14,400 bases of DNA from Castellaniella defragrans_A (lineage in GTDB: Bacteria > Pseudomonadota > Gammaproteobacteria > Burkholderiales > Burkholderiaceae_B). Below are positions 1-6,832 of this stretch, in pieces. Numbering within the stretch: the first letter of the stretch is position 1; every line of letters starts with the position of its first letter. The DNA is taken from assembly GCF_040394755.1 (NCBI RefSeq), contig NZ_JBEBRQ010000060.1, one strand, 5' to 3'. Position numbers and translations under genes: made by a program. The notes below the pieces were generated by a model. It was not told where the DNA came from and searched no databases. It saw only the letters and a program-made list of their open reading frames with translations.

Positions 1-181
1 CGACGAAGGCGTCGATGGCCCGGTCGGGCTGCTCGTTGAGCAGGAAGTTCAGGCCCTTGAAATAGGAGTCCGGCAGGTTCCGGGTCTCGGAGAGCATCTG
101 CCGGAAATCGAAGCGCGCGGCCATCCACCCCAGGGCGAAAACCACCGGCACGAAAATCAGCCACCAGGGTTCGAAATACAC
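1..181 (-). CDS. lapB: Lipopolysaccharide assembly protein LapB, N-terminal part (truncated by window edge)
   Basis: Sixty codons are visible from a GTG at 181-179; the rest lies left of the window. The protein opens YFEPWW, followed by a single hydrophobic segment (about residues 7-22). It then has the family's LxDSYFKGLNFLLNEQPDRAI stretch (from about residue 37), which begins the first tetratricopeptide repeat. In E. coli, LapB (YciM) is an inner-membrane anchored TPR protein that, with FtsH, controls LpxC turnover and so lipopolysaccharide synthesis. The start lies 18 bases after the lapA stop, with a weak G-rich ribosome binding site (GGGG about 11 bases upstream). I chose GTG because no ATG fits and the family N-terminus begins at this point. 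The open frame runs upstream into lapA, so a longer start cannot be strictly excluded. Co-transcription with lapA is likely. Confidence 0.9.
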   Translation of the reverse strand, partial: MYFEPWWLIFVPVVFALGWMAARFDFRQMLSETRNLPDSYFKGLNFLLNEQPDRAIDAFV

Positions 182-199
182 TTTGCGCGTGCCCCGGCG

Positions 200-520
200 T
201 CAGAGCGGCGCCAGGGGCGCCACGGTTTCGGGAATGATCGGCCCGGACGCCTGCGGATGCTCGAGCGCCTCCTGGGCCCGCATCAGCTCACGGCGCAGGC
301 GGGCGGCCTCGCGGCGCTTGCGCAGAACCGCCGTGGCGGCGATCAGCAGGCCAAAGACCACACCCAGGACAAAGGCAATCAGCATCACCACGATCAGGGG
401 CACCTGGTGCAGGACCTTGTCGGCAAAGAATCCCACATCGACCGGCTCAGTGTTTCTGAGGGCGAACAGCAGCACGATGACAAAGATCGCCAGCCGCAAT
501 ATCCAGACCAGATAGCGCAT
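200..520 (-). CDS. lapA: Lipopolysaccharide assembly protein LapA (DUF1049 family)
   Basis: A 106-residue inner-membrane protein. Hydrophobic segments at about residues 3-20 (LVWILRLAIFVIVLLFAL) and 42-64 flank a short loop containing the family's RNTEPVDVGFF stretch. A basic, probably coiled-coil tail follows (RKRREAARLRRELMRAQEALE), then a proline-rich end. This is the standard LapA/YciS topology; the protein partners LapB in lipopolysaccharide assembly control. The ATG at 520 was chosen because GGAG sits 6 bases upstream and the first membrane segment begins right after it. The frame continues upstream to 592, but that extension is not family-like and enters the ihfB terminator. The terminator upstream implies a separate promoter or read-through; a TACAAT hexamer lies 29 bases before the start. 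Confidence 0.93.
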   Translation of the reverse strand: MRYLVWILRLAIFVIVLLFALRNTEPVDVGFFADKVLHQVPLIVVMLIAFVLGVVFGLLIAATAVLRKRREAARLRRELMRAQEALEHPQASGPIIPETVAPLAPL

Positions 521-548
521 ATCAAACTCCGTGCGTGGGAATTCTGTC

Positions 549-554
549 ATTGTA
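549..554 (-). promoter_or_regulatory. Possible -10 element for lapAB
   Basis: On the minus strand this hexamer reads TACAAT (5 of 6 matches to TATAAT). It lies between the ihfB terminator and the lapA start, where a new promoter would be needed. No convincing -35 is present at 16-18 bases (GCTGCG at 17) and there is no TGn extension, so support is weak. Confidence 0.3.
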
Positions 555-590
555 AGGGGAAACGCAGGAGCCGCAGCCCGCCCTGGCCCC

Positions 591-620
591 AAAAGAACAG
601 GCCCTCGAACGAGGGCCTGT
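591..620 (-). terminator. Intrinsic terminator after ihfB
   Basis: A perfect 11-base inverted repeat (ACAGGCCCTCG at 597-607, CGAGGGCCTGT at 610-620) is followed on the minus strand by TCTTTT. It starts 24 bases after the ihfB stop codon. The T-run is on the minus-strand side only, so it terminates the gyrA-to-ihfB direction and not plus-strand transcripts. Confidence 0.85.
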
Positions 621-644
621 CTGCAGGTACCGATTCAAAGCGAA

Positions 645-1004
645 TCAACCGCCGATCACACGCGTCTGGTACAGATCGGCAACGGTGGCGAGTTCCTCGC
701 CGTCGTCGCCGCCCGGCCCCTGGTCCACGCGCTCGCGCAATTCCTTGCCAGCCTTGAAGTGCGGCACCAGCTTGGCGGGCACCAGCACTTTCTCGCCGGA
801 CTTGGGATTGCGGCCGATCCGCTGCGAACGCTGCGACAGCGAAAAGCTGCCGAAGCCGCGGATCTCGATGCGCTGGCCTCTGGACAAGGTATCGGCCATG
901 GCATCGAGCAGCGTCTTGACTGCATAATCCATATCCCGGGCCGCCAATTGGGGATAGCGGCCCGCGAGTATGGTAATGAGCTCGGACTTGGTCAAGCCAC
1001 CCAT
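645..1004 (-). CDS. ihfB: Integration host factor subunit beta
   Basis: A 119-residue DNA-bending protein of the HU/IHF family that pairs with IHF-alpha. The N-terminal helices carry TKSELI near the start. The DNA-binding core has RGFGSFSLSQRS (49-60), the arm GRNPKSGE (64-71) with intercalating Pro68, and PHFKAGKELRERV (81-93). E. coli IhfB ends about here (94 residues). This protein runs on for about 25 more residues, with an acidic GGDDGEE patch. The ATG at 1004 shares its A with the rpsA stop (TGATG), which suggests translational coupling. A TTG three codons later (995) would give the exact E. coli-like N-terminus MTKSELI and has GGGTGG just before it, so the true start may be 995. The order rpsA-ihfB is also found in E. 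coli and Pseudomonas. Confidence 0.95.
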   Translation of the reverse strand: MGGLTKSELITILAGRYPQLAARDMDYAVKTLLDAMADTLSRGQRIEIRGFGSFSLSQRSQRIGRNPKSGEKVLVPAKLVPHFKAGKELRERVDQGPGGDDGEELATVADLYQTRVIGG

Positions 1005-2722
1005 CAGCTATCGTCGCGTTGTTGCTGGTCGAGCTTGGCCTTGAGCAGCGCGCCCAGATTGGTGGTGCCGGAGGAAGCGCTGGCTTCGGTCATACGCTGG
1101 ATGGTTTCGGCAGTCTCGGCATTGTCGCGCGCCTTGATCGACAACTGGATCGAACGCGCCTTGCGGTCGATGTTGATGATCATGGTTTCGACCTGATCGC
1201 CGGCATGCAGCACCGTAGTGGCATCCTCGACACGGCCGGCGGAGATTTCCGAGGCGCGCAGATAGCCCTCGACGTCCACCGACAGGGTCACGACCGCGCC
1301 CTTGGGCTCGACCGACTTGACCGTTCCGGACAGCACGGCGCCCTTGTCGTAGGTCGCCACGAAATTGTTGAACGGGTCGCCTTCGAGCTGCTTGACACCC
1401 AGGGAGATGCGCTCTTTGTCGGTATCGATACCCAGAACCACGGCGTCGATCTCGTCACCCTTCTTGAAGTTGCGCACGGCTTCTTCGCCCGTTTCGGTCC
1501 AAGAAATATCGGACAGATGCACCAGGCCATCAATGCCGCCGGGCAGGCCGACGAACACGCCGAAATCGGTGATCGACTTGATCGCACCGTGGACCTTGTC
1601 GCCACGTTTGAAGTTGGCGGCGAAGTCCTCCCAGGGATTCGGGCGGCATTGCTTCATGCCCAGCGAGATCCGGCGGCGATCCTCGTCGATTTCGAGGACC
1701 ATGACCTCGACCTCGGCGCCCAGGGTCACGACCTTGCGCGGATCGACGTTCTTGTTGGTCCAGTCCATTTCCGAGACGTGCACCAGACCTTCGATACCGG
1801 CCTCGACCTCGACGAACGCGCCGTAGTCGGTGAGGTTGGTGACCTTGCCGAACAGGCGGGTGCCTTGCGGGTAGCGGCGGCCTAGGCCGATCCACGGATC
1901 CTCGCCGAGCTGCTTGACGCCCAGCGAAACGCGGGATTTTTCCTGGTCGAACTTGAGGACCTTGGCTTCGATTTCCTGGCCGACCTGCAACACCTCGGAG
2001 GGGTGGCGGACACGGCGCCAGGCCATGTCGGTGATGTGCAGCAGACCATCGATACCGCCCAGATCCACGAACGCGCCGTAGTCGGTGATATTCTTGACCA
2101 CACCCTTGATGACCGCGCCTTCGTGCAGGGTCTCGAGGAGCTTTTCGCGTTCCTCGCCCATGCTGGCCTCGAGGACCGCGCGGCGCGACAGCACGACGTT
2201 GTTGCGCTTGCGGTCGAGCTTGATGACCTTGAATTCGAGCGTCTTGCCCTCGTAGGGGGTGGTGTCCTTGACGGGGCGCAGATCGACCAGCGAGCCGGGC
2301 AGGAAGGCGCGAATGCCGTTGGTCATGACCGTCAGGCCGCCCTTGACCTTGCCGGTGATGGTGCCGTTGACCAGCTCGCCGGACTCGAGGGCCTGCTCGA
2401 GTTGCAACCAGGCCGACAGGCGCTTGGCGCGATCACGCGACAGGATGGTGTCGCCATAGCCGTTTTCCAGGGAGTCGATGGCGACCGAGACGAAATCGCC
2501 GTCCTGGACCTCGAGCTCACCCTGGTCGTTGAGGAATTCCTCGAGGGGGATCAGCGCCTCGGACTTGAGACCGGCATTGACGACGACGAAATTATGGTCG
2601 ACGCGCACGACTTCGGCGGAGATGACCTCGCCGGAGCGCATGTTTTGATCCTTGATGCTGGCTGCAAAAAGATCGGCAAAACTTTCGCCGCCCAGAGCGG
2701 CTTCGGTTGAAAGGGTGGACAT
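1004..2722 (-). CDS. rpsA: 30S ribosomal protein S1
   Basis: A protein of 572 residues, normal for proteobacterial S1. It has six consecutive S1/OB-fold repeats. The first two are the divergent ribosome-binding ones; repeats 3-5 are the most alike, with recurring ITDYGAFVDL / LTDYGAFVEV / ITDFGVFVGL and SLGVKQL or SLGMKQ ends; the sixth is weaker. S1 captures mRNA on the 30S subunit. The ATG at 2722 (MSTLSTEAALGGESFADLF) matches the family N-terminus; the frame extends 16 codons upstream without homology. There is no proper Shine-Dalgarno sequence: the nearest purine run is GGA about 10 bases before the ATG, and a small GC hairpin lies 15 bases upstream. This fits the known autogenous control of rpsA translation in E. 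coli. The stop overlaps the ihfB start by one base. Confidence 0.98.
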   Translation of the reverse strand: MSTLSTEAALGGESFADLFAASIKDQNMRSGEVISAEVVRVDHNFVVVNAGLKSEALIPLEEFLNDQGELEVQDGDFVSVAIDSLENGYGDTILSRDRAKRLSAWLQLEQALESGELVNGTITGKVKGGLTVMTNGIRAFLPGSLVDLRPVKDTTPYEGKTLEFKVIKLDRKRNNVVLSRRAVLEASMGEEREKLLETLHEGAVIKGVVKNITDYGAFVDLGGIDGLLHITDMAWRRVRHPSEVLQVGQEIEAKVLKFDQEKSRVSLGVKQLGEDPWIGLGRRYPQGTRLFGKVTNLTDYGAFVEVEAGIEGLVHVSEMDWTNKNVDPRKVVTLGAEVEVMVLEIDEDRRRISLGMKQCRPNPWEDFAANFKRGDKVHGAIKSITDFGVFVGLPGGIDGLVHLSDISWTETGEEAVRNFKKGDEIDAVVLGIDTDKERISLGVKQLEGDPFNNFVATYDKGAVLSGTVKSVEPKGAVVTLSVDVEGYLRASEISAGRVEDATTVLHAGDQVETMIINIDRKARSIQLSIKARDNAETAETIQRMTEASASSGTTNLGALLKAKLDQQQRDDS

Positions 2723-2737
2723 GAACAATAATCCATT

Positions 2738-2750
2738 CGCCCGTCGGGCG
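2738..2750 (-). promoter_or_regulatory. Short hairpin in the rpsA leader
   Basis: The minus strand reads CGCCC-GAC-GGGCG, a perfect 5-bp stem with a 3-base loop, ending 15 bases before the rpsA ATG. The start region lacks a strong ribosome binding site. Structured, SD-poor leaders are known for E. coli rpsA, where S1 represses its own translation. The match to that system is an inference. Confidence 0.4.
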
Positions 2751-2786
2751 ATCAATGACACACCAGGCACGATACCCGGCGGAGTG

Positions 2787-2828
2787 AAAAAAAATCCCGC
2801 AAAACCGGCGGCAAACCTCGATGCCGCC
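2787..2828 (-). terminator. Possible attenuator or weak terminator between cmk and rpsA
   Basis: Just after the cmk stop, the minus strand holds a 7-bp stem GGCGGCA/TGCCGCC (2822-2828 with 2807-2813, 8-base loop). It also holds a 4-bp stem CCGC/GCGG (2808-2811 with 2797-2800), followed after GA by eight T (2794-2787). The two stems share 2808-2811, so they cannot form together. The T-run suggests termination; the short stem next to it makes termination weak or conditional. Confidence 0.4.
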
Positions 2829-3502
2829 TACCTTGCGAGCCCTCGTGCCGACCACAGGTCGAGCACCTTGCGAACCGTTTCATCGATCCCCATGCGGGAC
2901 GAATCCACGACCACGGCATCCGCCGCCGCCACAAGCGGTGCGTGCGCCCGGTTGCGATCCCGCGTATCGCGTAACCGCAAATCATCCAAAAGGTCGGATA
3001 GCTTAACAGAAAACCCTTTTCCCTTCAACTGCTTATGGCGCCTGAGCGCCCGTTCCGTCACATCCGCATCCAGGAAAACCTTGAGCGGCGCATCCGGAAA
3101 GACCACCGTTCCCATATCGCGGCCGTCGGCCACCAGGCCAGGGGCGACCCGAAAAGCCCGCTGGCGATCCAGCAGCGCCGCGCGCACCGCCGGATAGGCG
3201 GCCACGCGCGAGGCCAGGTTACCGACGTCCTCATGGCGAATCGCGTCACCGACCTCGGCGCCGTCCAGCCAGATCCCGCCATCCCGGAATCGCACATCCA
3301 GACTGCGCGCCACGGCTGCCGCGCGGGCCTCGTCACCGCCATCGGCGCCCGCGCGCATCAAGGCCAGTGCGGTCAGGCGATACAGCGCCCCGCTGTCCAG
3401 GGCATGCCAGCCCAGCGCCTGCGCCACACGCGCCGCGATCGTGCCTTTGCCCGACGCGGTCGGGCCATCGATGGTGATGACGGGGATGACAGAGGAAATC
3501 AT
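2828..3502 (-). CDS. cmk: Cytidylate kinase
   Basis: A protein of 224 residues, the usual length. It transfers phosphate from ATP to CMP or dCMP in the cytoplasm, for nucleotide salvage and lipid/RNA turnover. It has a P-loop GPTASGKGT (13-21), the CMP-site motif LDSGALYR (35-42), VADGRDMGTVVFPDA (124-138) and the lid arginines in RLRDTRDRNR near residue 185. The ATG at 3502 forms a 4-base ATGA overlap with the aroA stop. It precedes ISSVIPVITIDGP, as expected for the family, while the upstream open frame reads through aroA and has no homology. There is no strong ribosome binding site, which fits coupling to aroA. The cmk-rpsA order is the same as in E. coli. Confidence 0.97.
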   Translation of the reverse strand: MISSVIPVITIDGPTASGKGTIAARVAQALGWHALDSGALYRLTALALMRAGADGGDEARAAAVARSLDVRFRDGGIWLDGAEVGDAIRHEDVGNLASRVAAYPAVRAALLDRQRAFRVAPGLVADGRDMGTVVFPDAPLKVFLDADVTERALRRHKQLKGKGFSVKLSDLLDDLRLRDTRDRNRAHAPLVAAADAVVVDSSRMGIDETVRKVLDLWSARGLAR

Positions 3503-4821
3503 GGTTGGATCAGCCTGCGGAAATCCTCGAAATAGGCGGGATAGGTCTTGCTGACGCAGCCCGGGTCCAGGATCGTCACGGGCACGGGCCCGAAAGCGGC
3601 CAGCGAAAAACACATCGCCATGCGGTGATCGTCATAGGTGCGGATATCGGCGGCGCGCCACTGGCCCGCCGCCAGGGGATGCACCCGCAGACTGTCGGCA
3701 TCCGACTCGACGCGCGCGCCCAGGCGCGCCAGCTCGGCGTGCATGGCCTCGATGCGGTCGGTTTCCTTCACGCGCCAACTGCCGATATTGCGCAACCGGC
3801 ACGGCCCGTCGGCATACAGCGCCAACACCGCCGCCGTCATGGCCGCATCGGGAATCAGATTGAAGTCCAGATCGAAGGCTCTGAGGCGCTCGCCGCGGGC
3901 GACCACGGGGCCGGTGACCGTCATGGCATGGTCGGCACGCTCGATGCGCGCCCCCATGCCCTCGAGCACATCCGCAAAGGCGATATCGCCCTGGATGCTG
4001 CCCGCCCCCGCCCCGCGCACCTCGACCGGCCCGCCAGCGATGGCGCCCAGCGCCATGAAATAAGAGGCAGAGGACGCATCGCCCTCGATCGCATAGCGGC
4101 CGGGGCTGCGATAGCGGGCGTGCGCCGGAATCACGAAACGATGCCAGCCCTCGCGCGCCACCTCGACACCGAAGCGCGCCATCAGGTTCAAGGTGATCAG
4201 GATGTAGGGCTTGGAAATCAGGGGGCCGTCGAGTTCGATGACGACCTCGCGCCCCTGGCGGGCCGCCAGCACCGGCGCGGCCAGCAGCAGCGCGGTCAGG
4301 AACTGGCTGGAGACCGAGCCGCGCACACGGACCACCCGGCCGGCATCCGGGCAGCCGGCCCCGATGCGCAGCGGCGGATAGCCGTCATGCGCCTCGTAAT
4401 CGATCGCACAGCCCAGACCGCGCAAGGAATCGACCAGATCACCGATCGGGCGCTCATGCATCCGGGGCACGCCCGACAGCCGGTACGATCCGCCCATCAG
4501 GGCCAACGTCGCGGTCAATGGCCGGAAAGCCGTTCCCGCATTGCCCAGGAACAAATCGGCGTCATCGGCCGGCCAGCGCACCGCGCCCGTCACCACCACG
4601 CCCGTGGGATCGGCGTCATCGATCGCCACGCCCAGCGCGCGCAAAGCCGCCAGCATTACCCGCGTGTCATCCGAATCCAGCAGCCCCTCGAGCCGCGTCG
4701 AACCCTCGGCAAGCGCGGCCAGCAGCAAGGCGCGGTTGGAAATACTCTTGGAACCCGGCAGCGCCACACTGCCCCGGGCAAGCACGGCGGGCTCGAGACG
4801 CAGCGCGTCCATCGAATTCAT
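3499..4821 (-). CDS. aroA: 3-phosphoshikimate 1-carboxyvinyltransferase (EPSP synthase)
   Basis: A protein of 440 residues that joins shikimate 3-phosphate and phosphoenolpyruvate, the sixth step of the shikimate pathway to chorismate. Visible motifs are LPGSKSISNRALLLAALAEG (21-40), GNAGTAFRPLTA (93-104), SSQFLTALL in the hinge region (171-179), the catalytic Asp in NLIPDAAMT (D325), RVKETDRIEAM (350-360, E353) and DDHRMAM (397-403). The NAGTAxRPL form with the other motifs is that of class I (glyphosate-sensitive) enzymes; sensitivity itself is an inference. The ATG at 4821 was preferred over one 24 bases upstream and one 9 bases downstream. It gives the ATGA overlap with tyrA used by neighbouring genes and has GGAG 9 bases upstream. 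Confidence 0.98.
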   Translation of the reverse strand: MNSMDALRLEPAVLARGSVALPGSKSISNRALLLAALAEGSTRLEGLLDSDDTRVMLAALRALGVAIDDADPTGVVVTGAVRWPADDADLFLGNAGTAFRPLTATLALMGGSYRLSGVPRMHERPIGDLVDSLRGLGCAIDYEAHDGYPPLRIGAGCPDAGRVVRVRGSVSSQFLTALLLAAPVLAARQGREVVIELDGPLISKPYILITLNLMARFGVEVAREGWHRFVIPAHARYRSPGRYAIEGDASSASYFMALGAIAGGPVEVRGAGAGSIQGDIAFADVLEGMGARIERADHAMTVTGPVVARGERLRAFDLDFNLIPDAAMTAAVLALYADGPCRLRNIGSWRVKETDRIEAMHAELARLGARVESDADSLRVHPLAAGQWRAADIRTYDDHRMAMCFSLAAFGPVPVTILDPGCVSKTYPAYFEDFRRLIQP

Positions 4822-5711
4822 GTCATCACGCTCCGGCCATCCCACAGGCGGCGCGCCAACGCGGCCTGTTCAAGAAAAATTTCCAGCGCCCGGGGATCGG
4901 GGTCGTTCTCGAGGGTCCGGCGCAGTTCGTCGAGCGCCCGCCCGAAAGCATCGAGTTCCTCCAGCACGGCAGCGCGGTTGGACAGGAAAATATCCCGCCA
5001 GACCTCCGCCGAGCCCGCCGCAATGCGCGTGAAATCGCGAAATCCGGTGCCCGCCAGAGACAAACGCAAATCGGCGTCGCCGGCGCGCGCGATCTGGGCC
5101 ATATACGCCGCCGCCAGAAAATGCGGCACATGACTGACCGAGGCCAGTACCCGATCGTGACGCTCGGCGTCCATCACCAGAACGTGCGCGCCGCAAGCCT
5201 CCCAGACCCGGGTCAACCAGTCCCGCGCGCGTAGAGGCGTCTCGTCCAGCGGGGTCAGGACCACCTTGCGTCCGTAATAAAGCGCCGGATCGGCAGCTTC
5301 GGGGCCGGTCATTTCGGAGCCCGCAATCGGATGCCCCGGCAAGAATTGATGCTGGCGGTCGCCCAGCGCCGCGCGGGCGATCGCGACCACATCGGACTTG
5401 GTACTGCCGGCGTCGGTGATGAGCGCCTGCGGACGCAAGTGCGGACGCAGCGCCTCGAGCGCGCCGCGCATCGCGCCCACCGGCGTGGCCAGCAGGATCA
5501 GATCCGCCCGCCGGGCGGCCTGCTCGTAGTCCACGACCTCATCGATCAAACCCAACGCCAGCGCCTGATCGAGCGAGGCCTTGCGGCGGCCGACACCCAG
5601 CACATGCCCGACCTGTCCCGCCCGCCGCAGCGCCGCGGCGAAGGAACCGCCGATCAGGCCGATCCCCACCACCGCAAGAACAGGCACCAGAGGCGGGGGA
5701 TGCGCGTTCAT
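4818..5711 (-). CDS. tyrA: Prephenate dehydrogenase (possibly arogenate-using)
   Basis: A protein of 297 residues that oxidatively decarboxylates prephenate to 4-hydroxyphenylpyruvate on the way to tyrosine. The N-terminal Rossmann fold has GIGLIGGS (16-23) and LLATPVGAM (73-81). The substrate region has TDAGSTKSDV (99-108) and LPGHPIAGSEMTGP (124-137). The helical C-terminal part has H185 and SHVPHFLAA (193-201). There is no chorismate mutase domain, unlike the E. coli bifunctional TyrA, and no ACT domain, so feedback control by tyrosine, if any, must work through the catalytic domain. NAD versus NADP and prephenate versus arogenate preference cannot be read with confidence. It overlaps both hisC (upstream) and aroA (downstream) by 4 bases, ATGA each time. 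In Pseudomonas aeruginosa the corresponding tyrA and aroA are, from memory, one fused gene. Confidence 0.96.
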   Translation of the reverse strand: MNAHPPPLVPVLAVVGIGLIGGSFAAALRRAGQVGHVLGVGRRKASLDQALALGLIDEVVDYEQAARRADLILLATPVGAMRGALEALRPHLRPQALITDAGSTKSDVVAIARAALGDRQHQFLPGHPIAGSEMTGPEAADPALYYGRKVVLTPLDETPLRARDWLTRVWEACGAHVLVMDAERHDRVLASVSHVPHFLAAAYMAQIARAGDADLRLSLAGTGFRDFTRIAAGSAEVWRDIFLSNRAAVLEELDAFGRALDELRRTLENDPDPRALEIFLEQAALARRLWDGRSVMT

Positions 5712-6826
5712 GCCGCCATGACGTCCGTGAGCGCCTCGATGAGACGCTGGTTCTCGTCGGCCAGGCCGACCGACACGCGCAGATGCTCGGGCAAGCCGTC
5801 GCCGGCCACTGGGCGCACGATGATGCCGCGCTCGAGCAAAGCGCGATTGATACGCGCCGCATCGCCCACCCGAACCAGGACGAAATTGGTATGACTGGGG
5901 ACGAATTCGAGGCCCAGCCGCGCGAACGCCTGCGAAAGCTGCTCGCGGCCCGCGCGGTTCATCGCGTAGGTCTGGTCCAGAAATTCCCGGTCCGCCAAGG
6001 CGACACGCGCCGCAAGCTGGGCGAGGCTATTGACGTTGAAAGGCTGACGCACCCGATTGAGCATGTCAGTCAACCCGGGCTGCGCAAGCGCATAGCCGAC
6101 CCGCAGCCCCGCCAGGCCGTAGGCCTTGGAAAAAGTCCGGGTCACGATCAGGTTCGGATAGCGCCGCACCCACTGGGCGCTGTCGAAACGCTCGGCCGGG
6201 TCCAGGTAATCGTCGTAGGCCTCGTCCAGCAGCACCACGACGCGTTCGCCGTGGCGTTCGCGCACACGATCAAGGAAGGCCTCGATGCGCGCCGCCGGAT
6301 TGTGCGTCCCGGTCGGATTGTTGGGATTGGCGACAAAGACCAGCCGGGTATCATCGGCGATCGCCTCGGCCATGGCATCGAGATCGTGGCCGTAGTCGCG
6401 GGCCGGCACCATCAAGTGGCGCGCACCGCGCGCCTGGGTCGCCAGACGATACACCGTGAACGAGTACTGGGAATAGACCGAGGAGGTGCCCTCGTCCAGG
6501 AAGGCCAGCGAGGCCAGCTCCAGCAAATCGTTGGAGCCGTTGCCCAAGGTGATCCACTGCTGCGGCACCTGATGGTGCGCCGCGAGCGCCGCCTTCAGTT
6601 CAAAACCGTTGGGATCGGGATAGCGGCCATGCAGGTCGCCCGCCGCCTCGCGCAACGCCTCGCGCACCCGTTCGGAGCAGCCCAGCGGGTTTTCATTGGA
6701 GGCGAGCTTGACGATATGCGCCGGATCGATTCCGAACTCGCGGGCAAGCTCATCGATGGGTTTGCCCGCCTGATACGGCGCGATGGCCTGTACGTGCGCC
6801 GGGGCAAGCGAAGGAACAGTGGACAT
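5708..6826 (-). CDS. hisC: Histidinol-phosphate / aromatic aminotransferase (HisC family)
   Basis: A protein of 372 residues, a class I/II PLP aminotransferase of the HisC clade. Motifs: LASNENPLG (41-49), RYPDPNG (68-74), GNGSNDLLEL (95-104), FVANPNNPTGT (164-174), LLDEAYDDY (199-207, D201 and Y204), and TRTFSKAYGLAGLRVGY (229-245) with the PLP lysine K234. The family converts imidazole-acetol phosphate to histidinol phosphate, and many members also transaminate phenylpyruvate and 4-hydroxyphenylpyruvate. Its place between pheA and tyrA, away from any his gene, suggests that its main job here is the last step of phenylalanine and tyrosine synthesis (a hisC2-type copy). This is an inference from context. 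The ATG at 6826 lies 6 bases after the pheA stop; GAGG sits 6 bases upstream, inside the pheA end. Confidence 0.95.
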   Translation of the reverse strand: MSTVPSLAPAHVQAIAPYQAGKPIDELAREFGIDPAHIVKLASNENPLGCSERVREALREAAGDLHGRYPDPNGFELKAALAAHHQVPQQWITLGNGSNDLLELASLAFLDEGTSSVYSQYSFTVYRLATQARGARHLMVPARDYGHDLDAMAEAIADDTRLVFVANPNNPTGTHNPAARIEAFLDRVRERHGERVVVLLDEAYDDYLDPAERFDSAQWVRRYPNLIVTRTFSKAYGLAGLRVGYALAQPGLTDMLNRVRQPFNVNSLAQLAARVALADREFLDQTYAMNRAGREQLSQAFARLGLEFVPSHTNFVLVRVGDAARINRALLERGIIVRPVAGDGLPEHLRVSVGLADENQRLIEALTDVMAA

Positions 6827-6832
6827 GGGACC

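Noticed and set aside
1004..2722. Repeated DNA within rpsA
   Set aside because: Explained by the six homologous S1 domains of the protein, not by a separate repeat element.
3505..5133. Open frame of 542 codons on the plus strand, antisense to aroA and tyrA
   Set aside because: Shadow of two well-supported genes; R/H/Q-rich composition and no domain.
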